The translations under genes were made by a program, and so were the position numbers. From contig OX387190.1 in assembly GCA_947561395.2 (NCBI GenBank), forward strand, positions 25,042,858 through 25,106,857: a stretch of DNA of 64,000 bases. The letters are read 5' to 3'. The notes below the pieces were generated by a model that had not been told where the DNA came from, did not search any database, and was given only the letters and a program-made list of their open reading frames with translations. The DNA is from Buxus sempervirens (taxonomy: Eukaryota; Streptophyta; Magnoliopsida; Buxales; Buxaceae). Position 1 is the first letter of the stretch, and every line of letters begins with the position of its first letter. This document shows, piece by piece, positions 24,561-37,550 of the stretch.

Positions 24561-26371
24561 ATCAAGAGCGAAATTTGCAAGACCATTTGATGTTCTGTTG
24601 GCTTCTCACTACTCTTTGTAGATTTTCTTAAGCTTGATTGTCTCAAAACCTTATTACCAATGGTATTCATATAGTGAAAAGCGGATAGTTTTTTATAGGA
24701 GCTTCTTGCTAATGACAAAGGCTTCTACCTATGGTTATTTACCACTGATAAAAATGCTTTTATTGGCAGTGAAAATCTTATCACTGTGGAAAAACTTTAA
24801 AAGAGAGAGAGAGAGAGAGAGAGAAGGGAAAATTACTGTTTAATTACCTTTTGGCAGACATATGACTCATTTGTAGTTCCTTTTTTCGTAAATGACCAAA
24901 TGAGTCAGGAAGTGAGAAAATATAGACCATTTCATCCTCATACAAATTATAAGTCCATTGATGGGGAAATGAGAAAATATAGACTATTTGGCCATTTGCG
25001 AAAAGGTCACTACCAATGAGTCATATGTCTTCCAAAAGGCAACTAAACAATAACTTTAATTACTATTAAATTGTGACCTAAACATAAGTCAAGATAAATA
25101 AATATAAAATTTTCTTTAAATTCTAGTTCTACTCATTTATTAATTAGAGAAATAAAAATATAAAGAAGAAAGAAAACCATGGCAGTGATCTCTTAGAAGC
25201 ACAAATCAATATAAATCCAATTCTCTCTCTCTCTCTCTCTTTTGGAGAAGGAATCTCAATTATCGTTTAATAGTTCAGACAAGTCAAAGAAAAAACAATA
25301 TGAGAAGATAAAACTTTAATCAAAATTGGAATCCAGCCAATACAAATTAACAAATGGTAACAGAATGAAGAAAAAGAAAATATTTTTTAAAAATGTAATT
25401 GATTATGATTTGGTCCAGAATTAGTTTGCTCTTTAATTACATGGATAATTAAGAAGCCTTTGTCTTGGACTGCAACTGATTTGTCTCTGCTCTTTCAAGC
25501 ATCACCTGAACATAAATTGGATATATTAACAAGCCTGGAAAATGAGAGAATGCTCAATTGGGTACGTCTTTGCAATTGGCATTTGGCAACACAACTGACC
25601 AAGTTACAAGGTTCTTCAGTGGTGGCATCCAAGTTCCAGCTCTACTAAAAACAAAACTTCAAATTATATGTTGTTTCTACCGTGAACTTGTTCGGAACAC
25701 ATTAAGACATTCGATCATGAATTTAAAGAAGATTACTTGGCTTAATGAGAAAAATAACCAAGCTTGTTTGAGAATTATCTGATATATATGACCTTGCAAT
25801 TACAGCATTTCAAGTTTGCTAGATGAACATGCTCCATTGCTATGCATTGCTAGAGCAGATATAGTACTGAAATTCAATCCAAACATCTGCTATGCATCTT
25901 TCAGTTGTATCCAGTTTCATTTGAAATCTTTTTCTGCATGCCAAATATGAACCAGAACACATCACAGGAAAACAATTCAGCCAGTGGAACCTTCTATTGA
26001 CCCACTTGAGCAGCAGGTCCATATCTTTTTATGCATCCTCTAGACCACTGTGTAGTACAATCAATTTGACAGGAGACTTCATCCCAATTCATCAAACCAA
26101 GAAGGAAATTGGGAAAGGGAGAAGTGGGGCCGTTGACAAAGACTCAGATATGGGAAATACCATCTCTGTTCTTGTGGGTTACCATATGGTTTTACTGAGC
26201 CTTTTCCCACACTATTTCAAATAGTTTTTGCAAACAATCATTATTGGGAAGCAATGATCTACTTCTCAATATCCTATGATGAGCCCAATTTTTGCACTGA
26301 TGGTGGGTACTTAAATCCACAGTAAAAGCAATATCCTGCGTTTTGGCTCTGCTCAAGGCATTGCAAACAAC
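24561..26371. other. Intergenic, simple repeats only
   Basis: It contains an (AG)n run (24802-24824), a (CT)n run (25222-25240), and an imperfect inverted repeat around ATGACTCATTTG / TGAGTCATATGT (24866 and 25016). Short open frames at 25460-26220 show no domain that I recognise. Confidence 0.5.
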
Positions 26372-26507
26372 AGAGATGCAAAGAAAAACGACTACCTCTC
26401 ATTTCTAAAGAGAAAGCATATAAGATGCTTTGCTGTCCATCACTTCCATTGATACTCAACCATCTGAAATTGAAGTCCCTGGGCTGCAAGAGCTCATGCA
26501 ACCTTCA
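26372..26507 (-). pseudogene. Possible relic of a CNL terminal exon
   Basis: It shares an interrupted but ordered similarity with the terminal-exon region of CNL-B (28890-29075): GAGATGCAAAGA, GACTACCT, TTTCTAAA, TCCATCACTTCCATTGA, CATCTGAAA, then a GAG/AAG..CATGCAA end. Read on the minus strand it gives LHELLQPRDFNFRWLSIN in place of the CNL-B residues. No LRR sequence adjoins it. It suggests a further decayed CNL copy between A and B. The similarity is weak and was judged by eye. Confidence 0.35.
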
Positions 26508-27399
26508 AATGATATTAATTTTCAAATTCGCTTACAACATAAAATTCTTTTAAAGCCTTGAAAATAAATCTCAAGAAAACAACAGAGCATAATACCTTCG
26601 GTTCAAAAGAAAAAAACTTAAATAAAAGGAACAACAAGTGTCATAAGCACATAAATAGCTCCTTAAGCAAATATGTGTAATTTTAAATAAAAATTTATGA
26701 GGAACTAAATAAGAATTCTACCAAATAAATATAATTTTAAAATTCTGTTGCAATAGAAAATTCTTTTAATGTCATAAAAATCAATCTCGAGAGAGTAATT
26801 TAACATAGCAATTTTAATTCACTAATTAAAATAATATGAAATACTATAAATCCACTAAAATTTGTATATAAATTTTATAAGTAATTTTGGTTTTGAGAAT
26901 TAACAATGATATAAAACCCTTTTGATTTTTAAAAATCTAATGTGAAACTAAAATATTTATCTCTATAAAAGCATCACTGATTTCCAAAATTCCTTGTAAA
27001 TTCATTGTCATATTAAAGTCCTATGCCAACATAAAATCGTGAAGAAAACCAAAAAAACAAAAACAGAAACATATAAGGGAAAATTATGAATAAGGAACAT
27101 CTATGAATTCCAGGAACATGCATGGAGGTCTTTAGTTGTAATTTCCTGCTTAAAACCATAGACTTTTGTCATAATTTTTTATACTTTGTATTTACACTCC
27201 CATAGTACTGATACCTTTGATATTTTAAACCTTCTGCTTCAGGTATCATATTACTTGAAAAGTCCCGCTGTACGTGATATTGTCCTTTCAGAGTTCCTAT
27301 CAGTTTACAGGTTTGATTGGTAGTAGCTCTCATGTCTTTCTGCTTATGGTCACTCCTACAGTGGAATTCCCTTCTCATGTCTGGTTGGTGGTTAGGAAT
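26508..27399. other. AT-rich intergenic stretch, nothing recognised
   Basis: Mainly A/T-rich DNA with many short poly-A runs between the CNL relic and the signal peptidase relic. Any upstream exons of the peptidase, including the one with the nucleophilic Ser, were not found here. Confidence 0.4.
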
Positions 27400-28565
27400 A
27401 TGGATTCAAGAAGGAAGATGTGTTCATTAAAAGAATTGTGGCAAAAGCTGGAGATTTTGTTGAGGTACAACATGTGAAATATATGAGTTTTTATTGTTTT
27501 AAATTATTCTGGAAGAAGTATTTGATGCATTCTCAATCTGTATCATTGTATTTTTTAAATAATTTATTTACGTCTTTATTTTATTTTATTTCATATTTTG
27601 TTACATATGCTTCTCACAACTTTATGTATGCTGTTTACCATTTTCTTGAGAGCTTAACCAACTTGAATTTTCAGTTCTAACGTGGATGCATTATTTATAA
27701 CAAACATGATATGCAGCCATCCCATTTTAGCAGAGACACAGGATTAAATAGAATTGACAGTAATAGCTATCTTGAAACTGAATTTCCATTTTATTTTACT
27801 TCTTCAGAATTTTTATAACTAATTTCCGGTTCATGAATCAGTACCCACATGTAAGTGGTATGGAGACTAGCTCAATTGAACATGGTGGAGCACTAGCTAA
27901 CCTTTTGATTTTTTCCTTCGTCCCCTGTTCAACACTTACAGAAAATTAAGTAGAAGCAGATTGAGCATTAGAAATTTATTTTTTTTTCCGATCATGAAGC
28001 ATTCTGATTCTAACAACCATGCAGGTTCATCATGGGTTGCTTTATATCAATGGAGTTGCCCAGGATGAAGATTTTATAGCAGAAGAGACAACATACATAA
28101 TGAGTTTAAGTGTGTGATCACTAACTTCCTTTCTGCACATTATCATTTACTGTTTTATTTTACAGAATTTTTTTTTTCTTTGTACGAGTAGCATGCGTGT
28201 TCTTGACAACATTAAGGGGTTGGAACTCCCAGGGTAGATGATTTCATCCATATACTTCTCCATGAAAGATGAGCCTTATCATCAATGATAAACGTGGATT
28301 GGGATGATAAAAGAGAAGCCCTGTTGACTCCCTGTTGTTGACATCTGAGAGGTTCATGATCATTTATCATCTATCATAAAATTTTTATTCTTATGTTCAA
28401 TAAAACATAATCTATCATAAAATTTGTTCTTTTGTTTTGCGCACTTTAGAATTGAGCTTAAAACAATTCCATTACTCACATTTTCGATATTAACTGATCA
28501 CAGGGGACCTCTTCCCATTGAAAATATCATTGGAAGATATGTTTGGTGTTGCCTTAAACCTTCAA
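27400..28565 (+). pseudogene. Thylakoid/chloroplast signal peptidase I relic, copy B
   Basis: The first exon piece (27400-27464) reads GFKKEDVFIKRIVAKAGDFVE, which contains the Lys general base of type-I signal peptidases (FIKRIVA). It ends at a clean GAG|GTACAA donor. The next piece after ATGCAG (28026 onward) reads VHHGLLYINGVAQDEDFIAEE, joining in phase 0. The exon with the GDNR motif, still visible in copy A, is deleted here. The last piece GPLPIENIIGRYVW starts at about 28504 after CACAG. No Ser-containing exon was found. The family matures lumenal proteins at the thylakoid membrane. This copy cannot. Confidence 0.78.
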
Positions 28566-28950
28566 ACAGTTGACACTACGTGATCAATTGAAATAAAGAG
28601 GTACTGCAACTCATCTTTTCGTGGCAACAGTTCTCTGGGACCCATATTTAAAAAGCCAATTGGCTGTCGAATTTTGAGCTAAATTTTATTTTTCCTTTAT
28701 TGAAGATCATGTTGCTCGTTATCATGTTTTCCTGAAGTTTGTCGATGGAGAATGGTATGATACTGAATACTTGCTTGGTGCTTCACTATAGAGACGCAAA
28801 GAATTAAAATCTATAAGACTGGTGAGTGCAAAGAATTAAAATGTGAAAAGCGCAAAATAAATTAAAATCTCTGTTTTGGGTTTGGTTAAAGCATCGCACA
28901 CAATTGAGACACAAAGAAATATGACTACCTTTGCTTCTAAATGGATAGCT

Positions 28951-31900
28951 TTAACAGACGAAATCAACAGAACTCATAGAAGAAGCTTCACCATCCATTA
29001 CTTCTATTGAAATTCGAGCATCTGAAAATGGGGGCTCCATTCTGGAAAAGTTCATGCAAGCTTCTGATGCATTGGAACTTCCTCTTCTCCTAGCTGTCAT
29101 ATCCAAGAAAACAACAAATTTATGTTTTCAATAAATGTCTAGAAATTTTAAAGAAACACTATAAATGTAAAGAAACACTAAATGTGAGTGCATAAATTAT
29201 GTATCTATATGCATAAAAGCAGAAAGCTAAAGGGATAAATCTATGGAACTCATAAAAGCAGCTTTGCTATTTATTACTTCCGTTGAAGATTCGAGCATAT
29301 AAAAATGAAACAGTTACTACTCACTTGTGCGAATAAAGTTTTCTCCCTATCATCTTCTTGTAAATGCCCAATTGTTACATTGGATCATCATCTTCACCTT
29401 CTTAAACTTCTTCCCACTCTATAAAATGAATAATTTAATCAATAAAGAAGAAAGCAGAAACCAAAATATATCCAAATTTTTTGAGAAAAGGTTCTTGAGT
29501 ATCGCTTTTCAGTTGAAATGAATAAAATAAAGAAAAATGAAAAGCCAAGGTCAGTTACTGATCGACCATGGCCGAACAGAGGAAAATGGAATTACAGAAC
29601 AAAACAAAAGACTACCCGTAGAACGATAAAAAAAACAGAAAACTAAAATCAAAGTTGAAATAAAGATCAATGGAGAGAGTAGCAAAAACATGTAATTCGT
29701 ATTTCGTACCTTGCTTGGTATTGTATGAGTTTTGTATGGTGTGGTTTACGTCTTCCAGCCATGGGGCTCTTGAGTAATCCTCACCATTGAGTAAGAGGAA
29801 CTTAAGATTTGGAGTGCTAACAGATCCGGAAGTGAAGGTCTTCATCTCGTAACAATCTTGCACAACCAATGTTTCCAAAGCCGGAAATTGGAAAGAAATC
29901 CTCCCTGAGCAGAAGCATTCGAGATTCCTTAGCTCCGTGAGTCGTATAGAATTTAATTTTGGAAAGATAATAACATCCACCACCGTTATTTCTTCCTCTT
30001 GCCCTGTAACCACCTCCTCTAATTCGCCACATGATTTGATTGAGACACATTCAAGCTGTAGAAGCGTCTGAAATATGGTAGCTGAGAAAATCTCCCTCAA
30101 TTTCTTGCACCTATATACATGTATGTGTTTTAGGTTGCGAAGGCAGAAAAGTTGAGTGGGACCCTTCCATATCTTTTGCAATTCATCCATAGACGCCAAT
30201 GTCAAGACCGTTAAAGTGGACAGCAAGCGCACGTCTTCTTGGGGGAAACTAACCCCTTCATGGTTCGAGTCGAAAACTACTTCCACTCTTCCACAGTTGG
30301 TTACTTCAAGCTTTTCTAATTTTAGTAACTTTGTCACCAGATTGAAGGGAACAACGGTCCGCAAATTATTACAACTACTAACAAACAGTGCACTTAGTTT
30401 CCAAAAGCATCTTGTTTGAGGGATTAGGCCGTGGCAAATCTCTTTCAAGTCTTGCAAATCATAGATAAATAAATCCAGTAAATTAGGAAAATAATCGATC
30501 ACTTCCCTTGCACTTGCACGTATGACATATTCTACTCCGTCACATCCATACACACGAAGATATTGCAAGCGTTGTAAACTTCCACCAAGCTCATCCAAGT
30601 CAAGAATAACATTCCTCCAACATTGTGGACCGACGAATTTTAGGTCTTCCGTTCTCTCCAACAACACCTTAATTGCACCCACAAAACGATTCTTCGTTGA
30701 AAGACGCAATCTTGTCTCTGACCTTTTGATGAATCTAAATCTATATGGATCAGGATTAGCTATGTAAAACTTTTTCAATCTTGCACACAACTCTTTTGGT
30801 AATACTTCGACATCCTCTATCGTTATGTGTAAAATGTTTAGATATGATAAGGATTTCCACTCAATATTCTTTACTTCACCCAGTGCATTATTTGTGAATA
30901 AGTACAACTCCTCTAATTGGGATAGGCTTGATATGGAATTACACATACTATCACTCAATTGAGATTGAGAGCAATCATTCAAATTCAGCACCCTTAGATT
31001 ACTCAAATATCCAATAATTTCTTTTGGTAATCGAAAAGTCTTTAAATATTCTAAATCAAGTATCTCAAGATTTTTCAACTCTCCCAAAATAGATATATCA
31101 TCTAATTCCATACGTTGTGCCCGCAATGTCCGAAGGTTTCTCAATAGCTTGATTGATGCTGGAAATGCCAAAATTCCAGTGTGACTCAAATCTAGAACTT
31201 CAAGTGATACCATTCCCTCCAAGAATGCATCTGGGATTTCCCTTAGATTTTCATTTCCTTGTAACAATAAAATCTTAAGCCTTGGACAATTCAACCCATG
31301 AGGGAGCACCCGAATATCATTGTAACTTAATGAGATCAACGTACAATGTTCAGTCATCATCCTTCTTGGCCACTCCTTCAATCCAGTAGAGGGTTTTGCT
31401 ACAGATTTATGATTTGCAGATGCGATTGATATGCCTACATCCCTCACAACATCATGAACTTTGATGTAACTTTCTTCCTTACTCTCCAACAGTAAACAAG
31501 AATCTTTGATATTCTGTATCATTACATATGCTCTAGTTCTTACCTCATCCATGGAATTTTCTCTAAGCCCCTGAAACAAGCGCTTTCCCACCACATATTG
31601 CACCAATGTTTCGATCTCAATATCATGATCTTCCGGAAATAGACAACAGAGCAAGAACAGTTCCCTAGCCTCTTTACCTGGCAAAAAATCATAACTCAGT
31701 TTGAGAGAAGCATACACATTTTTATCCACACCTTCAATATAAGTAGGTGAAGCACTTCTGAGTTCCTCTGCTGCTTGTTTCCATTGTTGTAGATTGCCAT
31801 TGTTTCTTAATGCTCTTCCAACCGTCACAAGGGCTATGGGTAGGCCACAACACTCGCTAGCAACTTCCCTTGCCACAACATTCAAAGTAGTAGAGTCAAA

Positions 31901-32878
31901 AGTAGCAGAGTCAACAACGTCACCCGCATTTGCTCTAAACAAGTTCCAAGAGTCTAATTCAGATAACATATCAAGTGCTACATTTTTCTGGCACCCCATT
32001 ACCCTGCACACTTGTTCCCGTCGAGTGGTGAGTAAAATTTTAAGATTCTTATTGTTGCCACTAGAAGGAATGCCTATATCAGCCAACTTCAGTTCCGACC
32101 AAATATCATCCAAAATTACGAGAATCCTTTTATCCTCCAGTAGTCCATTTAGTGTATCTTTCAGACTTACTGCCCTCGTAGTTTCACTAGTTACATCAAA
32201 TTTTAGACCCAACATATCTGCTAGTTGATCCTGAATCTCTTTGATGTTTGGTGTCTGACGCACAACAGCCATTAAAACCTCATCAAAATCTTTGTTCACT
32301 TTAACATGCTTTCCGATCTCTTTCACCAAGGTCGTCTTGCCCACGCCGCCGACGCCATATATCCCAATCATGTTGACACTATCATCTTGCAGTGATTTCA
32401 TAACCTCATCAAAAGCTATCCTTGTAGATTGGAAATCAAAATAATCACCAGCTGACATGGATTCTATGCTGGGAGGAGATGGAGGATAGGAAATGGTAGT
32501 AAATTGTCCTTCTATTTGGAGCCGAGTGACAACCTCTGTTTTAGTTTTTGCTTCTTTACTGACGCTGTACCTTGACCAGTCATAGAAACTCCTCCTGCTC
32601 ACAGCGACATCTGCCAAGAAAGTGTTTGCTTCGGATATGATCCCAGGCACATCGATTAGCCACCGCTCGACATCCTGTCTGATTACTTCTCCTCTCCTTT
32701 TAGCTGCAATTACAGAGCCTTGAACACCACCTCTCATGCCCCCCAGAGTTCTAACTTGGATTCTGAGATTCTCAATATTGCTGTGGTAGCTCAGGAAATA
32801 ACCAAATTCGTGCCAAATCTGAGGCCCCACGAGCCCAGCAATTTGTTGTACAACCCAACAGACACCCTGCTCACACAT
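28951..32878 (-). CDS. CNL-B: coiled-coil NBS-LRR disease resistance protein
   Basis: Closest paralogue of CNL-A, with the same predicted role as a cytoplasmic NLR immune receptor. Exon 1 is 32878-29710. The intron (616 bp, phase 1) has GT at 29709. Exon 2 is 29093-28951 and adds 46 residues ending MSSVDFVC, for about 1103 residues in all. The first in-frame ATG is at 32878, and longer readings upstream need a TTG start. Motifs are P-loop GVGGVGKTT (175-183), kinase-2 ILVILDDIW, KILLTTRR, GLPL, CLFPEDHDIE and VHD, then LRRs to about 1050. The segment after CLFPEDH differs sharply from CNL-A and CNL-C, although the rest is nearest to A. No stop or frameshift was seen. Confidence 0.86.
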
Positions 32879-34132
32879 TTCTGGACTTGTTCTTCTTCTT
32901 TTCCTTAATGCCGAGAAAAGAACATTCAAGGAATACAAAATAAGTCTTAACAAAAACAAGAACAACAAGGAACAGTAAAAGAGAGAGAAAATTTTAATTT
33001 AATTTCAATCTTTTGAAGAGAGTAAAATAAGATTTCCACCCATGAATGTGTTTTGTTGTTAAAGTGGGGTGCAGTAGAGTACTCATGGACTGGCATTTGC
33101 TCTCTTCTGCTATTTGAAGCATCTGTTGGAAATATATATTCTAAGCCTGGATATAAATAAAATTAGTATAAGACAAGAAAGAAATACTTATCAGCTTAGT
33201 CGATGCATGCAACTTAATGCATTCAACTAATTTCTTTCATAAATGAAGTTGTGTTTCAATTTAAAAGTTAAAGCAAGTTGCTACTAAATGCAAGGATGGA
33301 AAAAAAAAATTTTAAGTAAGGCTTTGAGTTCTAATTTAGTTCTTAGCTAAATAATTACGTTCCCTAATATTTAAAAAAAAAAAAGAAAAAGAAAAAGCCA
33401 AAGATAATGTCTTTTATCATTTTGAACAATATCATACCTTTGTACCATAATATAGGAAGTAATCACAGAAATTGACACCGATACAGCCAACCTTTTGCAA
33501 ACCATACCAAACTAGTGATGCCCCAACCACAAATTTAATCTATTAAAATATTATCACATATGTTTAAAAATATTACTTTCATGTATATCATATATAAAAC
33601 ATACATACATATTTTATTAATAAATGCATTACTAGTTTATATATTCTATTTAAAAAAACATATTTTGATGCATTCTATAGTACAACAAGGTCAACCCCGA
33701 CCCGCCCCATTACCAACCCAATATGTGCTGGTTAAGGTTTTATATCGGCTAAACCCTAAACCCAACCCATTGTGATCCCTATACCATAGAGACCGATTAA
33801 ACAGGTCGAATTGCTAACCAATTCAATTTGCTTATAGTTAATTATGTTCGGGTCAAGTTGACACTTAGCATATGCTATGGATTTCACACGAGAAAATTGG
33901 CCCATGTGCTGGCATGGCCCAACACGAGGCATGACACACAGCCTTGCCGAGCTGTTAGCCTATTTTGGCATCAGATTATGGCACGATTGAGCACAGCTCA
34001 GCATGCCAGGCTGTCCCAACAGTTGGCCTGCCATGCCAGCATGCCAGGTCCACCAACAACTAGCCGTTGGATTACTAAAAAATTATTATTATTATTATTT
34101 TTATTTTTTTTTGCTTTTTGGTGAATAAAAGG
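32879..34132. other. 5' flank of CNL-B, no gene seen
   Basis: Counterpart of 7423-8752. It has the same AT-rich runs and GC-richer GGCATGGCC tract, lacking about 47 bp near 33942 relative to copy A. No gene or defined core promoter was recognised. Confidence 0.5.
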
Positions 34133-34174
34133 CTTTTTATTCTTGTTTTATCCCCTAACAGCTATAAAAAAAAA

Positions 34175-34331
34175 TAGATTGAGATCCTCTACGGTTGAGC
34201 CCGTAAATGGGCTCAACTGTACCCAATAAAGGCTTGCCAAGTAGGCAAGCTTTTATTGTTTGAAAAAGTGTTTTTCACTTTTTCGTTTTCCAATGCAGAA
34301 AGAGAGAAGAGAGATAATTTGCTTGTATGAA
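34175..34331. other. Copy-B-specific segment with three adjacent hairpins
   Basis: The segment lies where copy A holds 9785-10628. It contains three perfect short inverted repeats in a row: GTTGAGCCC/GGGCTCAAC (34194-34202 and 34209-34217), GCTTGCC/GGCAAGC (34232-34238 and 34244-34250), and GAAAAAGTG/CACTTTTTC (34262-34270 and 34276-34284). It is probably the end of a foldback-type element, but no termini were found. Confidence 0.5.
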
Positions 34332-35509
34332 CCGTAGGATTTAATGAGGCCCAACCTCTTGAGATTGCCTCGGATAATTGGTTGCAATACATTACCATGT
34401 AGAACCTTCCATAGTCTCTAAGGAAAATGACAAACTTTTTACAATAAATTAGTAGCAAGTAGACGCAATTATAAGAAGTTTAGAAAGCTGCTTGTATAAG
34501 AAGTTTCAAGCACAGTTTCCTACCATTGACAGGTTGAATAAATACTCTTTAGGAGATTGACGCTCTTCGCTGCTTAACAAAAATTCAAAAAAAATATAAA
34601 TAAGGTACCAACCACTTGCTGTCATAAGTTAAGGATGGAAACGGGTAGGGTTGTCATTTTGGTTATTAATTGAAAATTAGAACTCCTATTTTCTTAAGAT
34701 TTTTTTACTAAAACTTTATGCAAAATAAACAGCTCTAGATTCCTACCTTTTTTTTTTTGTCTTCAATTAATAATTTTAATAATCTATTATTAATAACTAC
34801 GGAATTTCAATAACGAGAATTCCTATAATATTCTTAGGATTTTGTTAAAACAAATGCTAAGCAAAATAAACAACTCTAAATTCCCTCCTTTTTCTTAACT
34901 TTTTTTTTTTAATCTTATCAAAGTACAGGTTGGATAAATATAGGAGAAAAAGTGCCCAAGAAAATTCTTTTTAATAAAATTAATATATGTGCTAATTAAA
35001 TCACGTCATTAATAAAACAACACCTAATGTAACGGCAATTAAACTTCATAGTTTACTCTTATTAGATATCTTTTCATAATTTTTTGTTTTAATTAGGATT
35101 TCATTTTGATAATGGCTTATTCACAATAATCTTACTTTGAATTTATTAGATAATCTTGTTTTGATTATTAAATTAGGATATATATACTATTATTAATTAG
35201 ACGTGTAATAATTATCAAAAATATTTTAGTTTGATGTTTGCTTCATTAAATTATCTTATTTCGATTTTATTTTAATATGGGTTTAGTTAAGATAATCTTA
35301 TTTTTTAATTTATTAATTAATAATTCGATAATATCTTATTAATTATATTTTTTGTTATTAACTAATAGTTTGAATAATCCCTTACTAATAATCTCATATA
35401 TCTACTAATTAAATCTCGGCATTAATAAAATTCTTGTAGGATTTTATAAGTAAAAAACTAAAACCGAATTATGTAATGGCCATTATACTTCATATTTTAC
35501 TCTTATTAA

Positions 35510-35911
35510 CACTACAAAAAAAAATATGATATAGCCACACCTCATATAATGGCACTTATACAAAAGTGCCGTAATAAGTGCCTTAATACGGAATTTCATT
35601 TGTAAAAAATAATGTATTATGGCATTTTATAAGAAATGCAGTTATAAAATGAGTTATTATGGCATTTTATAGAAAAATGCCGTTATAGAGTAACTTATTA
35701 TGGCATTTATAGACAAATGCTGTTATAACAAATTATTATTAAAATACTTATTACGGCATTTTAGAGAAAAATGCTGTTATAAGATTATTTATTATGGCAT
35801 TTTATAAAAAATGCCGCTATAAGATAATTTATTGAAATGCTGTATTAAGGCATCTGTAATGGCAAGTGCCGTTATAAGAGGCGTTGCTGTATCATTTTTT
35901 TTGTTTTAGTG
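35510..35911. mobile_element. CACTA-type MITE (402 bp), TAA target duplication
   Basis: It begins CACTACAAAAAAAAATATGA and ends TCATTTTTTTTGTTTTAGTG, so both termini read CACTA inward. It is flanked by TAA (35507-35509 and 35912-35914). Copy C reads straight through the site (TTATTAATTAGATATTTTAT, 56281-56300), which is the empty state. The interior is made of imperfect palindromic units of the form TTATGGCATTTTATAGAAAA then ATGCCGTTATA, repeated about six times. It has no transposase, so it is non-autonomous. Confidence 0.88.
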
Positions 35912-37149
35912 TAATTAGATATTTTATTCATAATTATTTTTATTGAATAATGTTATTTATTAGTAAATTAGGATATTTTGATATTGGTTTAATCAATATT
36001 CTTATTACATTTTATTTTCATATTGTTTTAATCGCGATAATCTTGATTTGAGTTAATTATTCATAAAAAAATCATTTTATAAATGATTAATGACAGTTGA
36101 GTACACAAGGTATATATATCGTTAAATGAAAATATATTTCTATTAATTAGAAATATATCTTCAATTAGGATGATAATAATGGTTCTTATTAATTAGAAAG
36201 TTCTTATTAATTAGAAATACATTGCATTCTATTGATGGAGGGGTGTGAATGGACATGGTACTTACTCTAAAACTAATTGCAAACAAAGGAAGAAAACTAC
36301 TAAATAGACAAGTTACATATTCCAAGCTTCAGAGGCAGTTAAGTAATGTTCTTTCATTGAAACAATTTGAAAACCAAAAACTTTTAAATTGTTTTTAGGT
36401 TTTTGGAAACAAGTAAAGGAAAAAAAAAACCTTGGAAACATTTAGTTAAAATCAATTACGATTTTAAAAATCAGTAAAAATGTGCTTGGTAAAGTTTTAA
36501 AAACACTCCGTAATTATAATAGTTGTATTAGTTGGTGATATTGATGGTGATGGTTGTGGTTGTAATGGTAAGGGGTGCAACTTGGGTGGGATAAAACCAA
36601 AAACCGGCCGACCCAAACAGACTTCAGTTGGTTTGGTTTCTATTACTTTCAGTTTACTTTTGTTTCCAAAAATAATAAGCCAAATTAATTCTGCTAGTTT
36701 GGATTGAAGGCTTGATTAAATTGAATCAAAGCAAAACCCAACTTACATATATTAGATTGCCAAACGAACTGAATATATACTGTACAATATATATTTAGTA
36801 GCTACTTATGTACTAATATTACCTATTATTAATTTATAATATATAATATATGCCATATACATAGTATTAATGAGCAAATGACTGACAATTACAATTTATT
36901 ATTTTTATATTTATTGATTAAAATTAATGAAAATAGCTGAAATTGGCTTAACCCCAACCAAACTGAACAGAATGAAAGTTAGGTTGGGTTGCTTGGTTTG
37001 GCTTCAGGTTTTAATTTTATAAATCTTTTTTTTTGGGGGATTGGTGTTCGAGTTGGGATAGTCAGTTCTCAATTCAGGTTAGTTCAGTTTTGGATTGGTA
37101 GACATATACCTCAATTTTATTTGGATTGAGGTCAACCTGAACCAAACTT

Positions 37150-37550
37150 CCACTCCTACTAATGGTGGTGGTAGTGGTGATAAATGGAGCGGTGATGTTG
37201 GTGGCAACAATGGCAGTGGTGGTTGTAGAGGTAATTTTGGTGGCGTGTTGGAGATGGTGGTGGAGGGTATGATAGGTGATGGTAGTGGTGAATGGTGGAA
37301 GAGGTGGTGGTGGTGATAGCGGGGGAGTTGATGGTGATGGTGGTCACAATAATGGTGATGGTGATGGTTGTAATGGGGACGGACAAGGAGGTGGTCGTGG
37401 TTGTGGTTGTGGTGTTGGAGTTAACGATGGTGGTGATGATGGTAGGTTGGGGAATTGGTGGTGGAGGAGGAGATGTTGGTGATGGTGATGGTGGTGGTGG
37501 TAGTAGTGATGGTAGCGGAGATGGCCGGGGAAGTGGTTGTGGTTGTACGC
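37150..37550 (+). repeat. GGT/GAT-rich low-complexity array, copy B
   Basis: About 400 bp of imperfect GGTGGTGATGG-type repeats with strong G/T versus A/C strand asymmetry. Both strands give long open frames (Gly/Asp/Val-rich on plus, Thr/His/Ile-rich on minus), which are by-products of the repeat. Copy C carries the same array. Copy A keeps only short patches near 11980 and 12625-12690. Confidence 0.85.

Larger units (their letters stand above)
27475..34132. repeat. Large duplicated block, copy B
   Basis: Counterpart of 1900-8752, with the peptidase relic, CNL-B and its 5' flank in the same order and orientation. It lacks the 984-bp solo LTR of copy A at the AAAGG site (34128-34132) and keeps the 51-bp terminal-exon segment lost in copy A. 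Confidence 0.9.
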
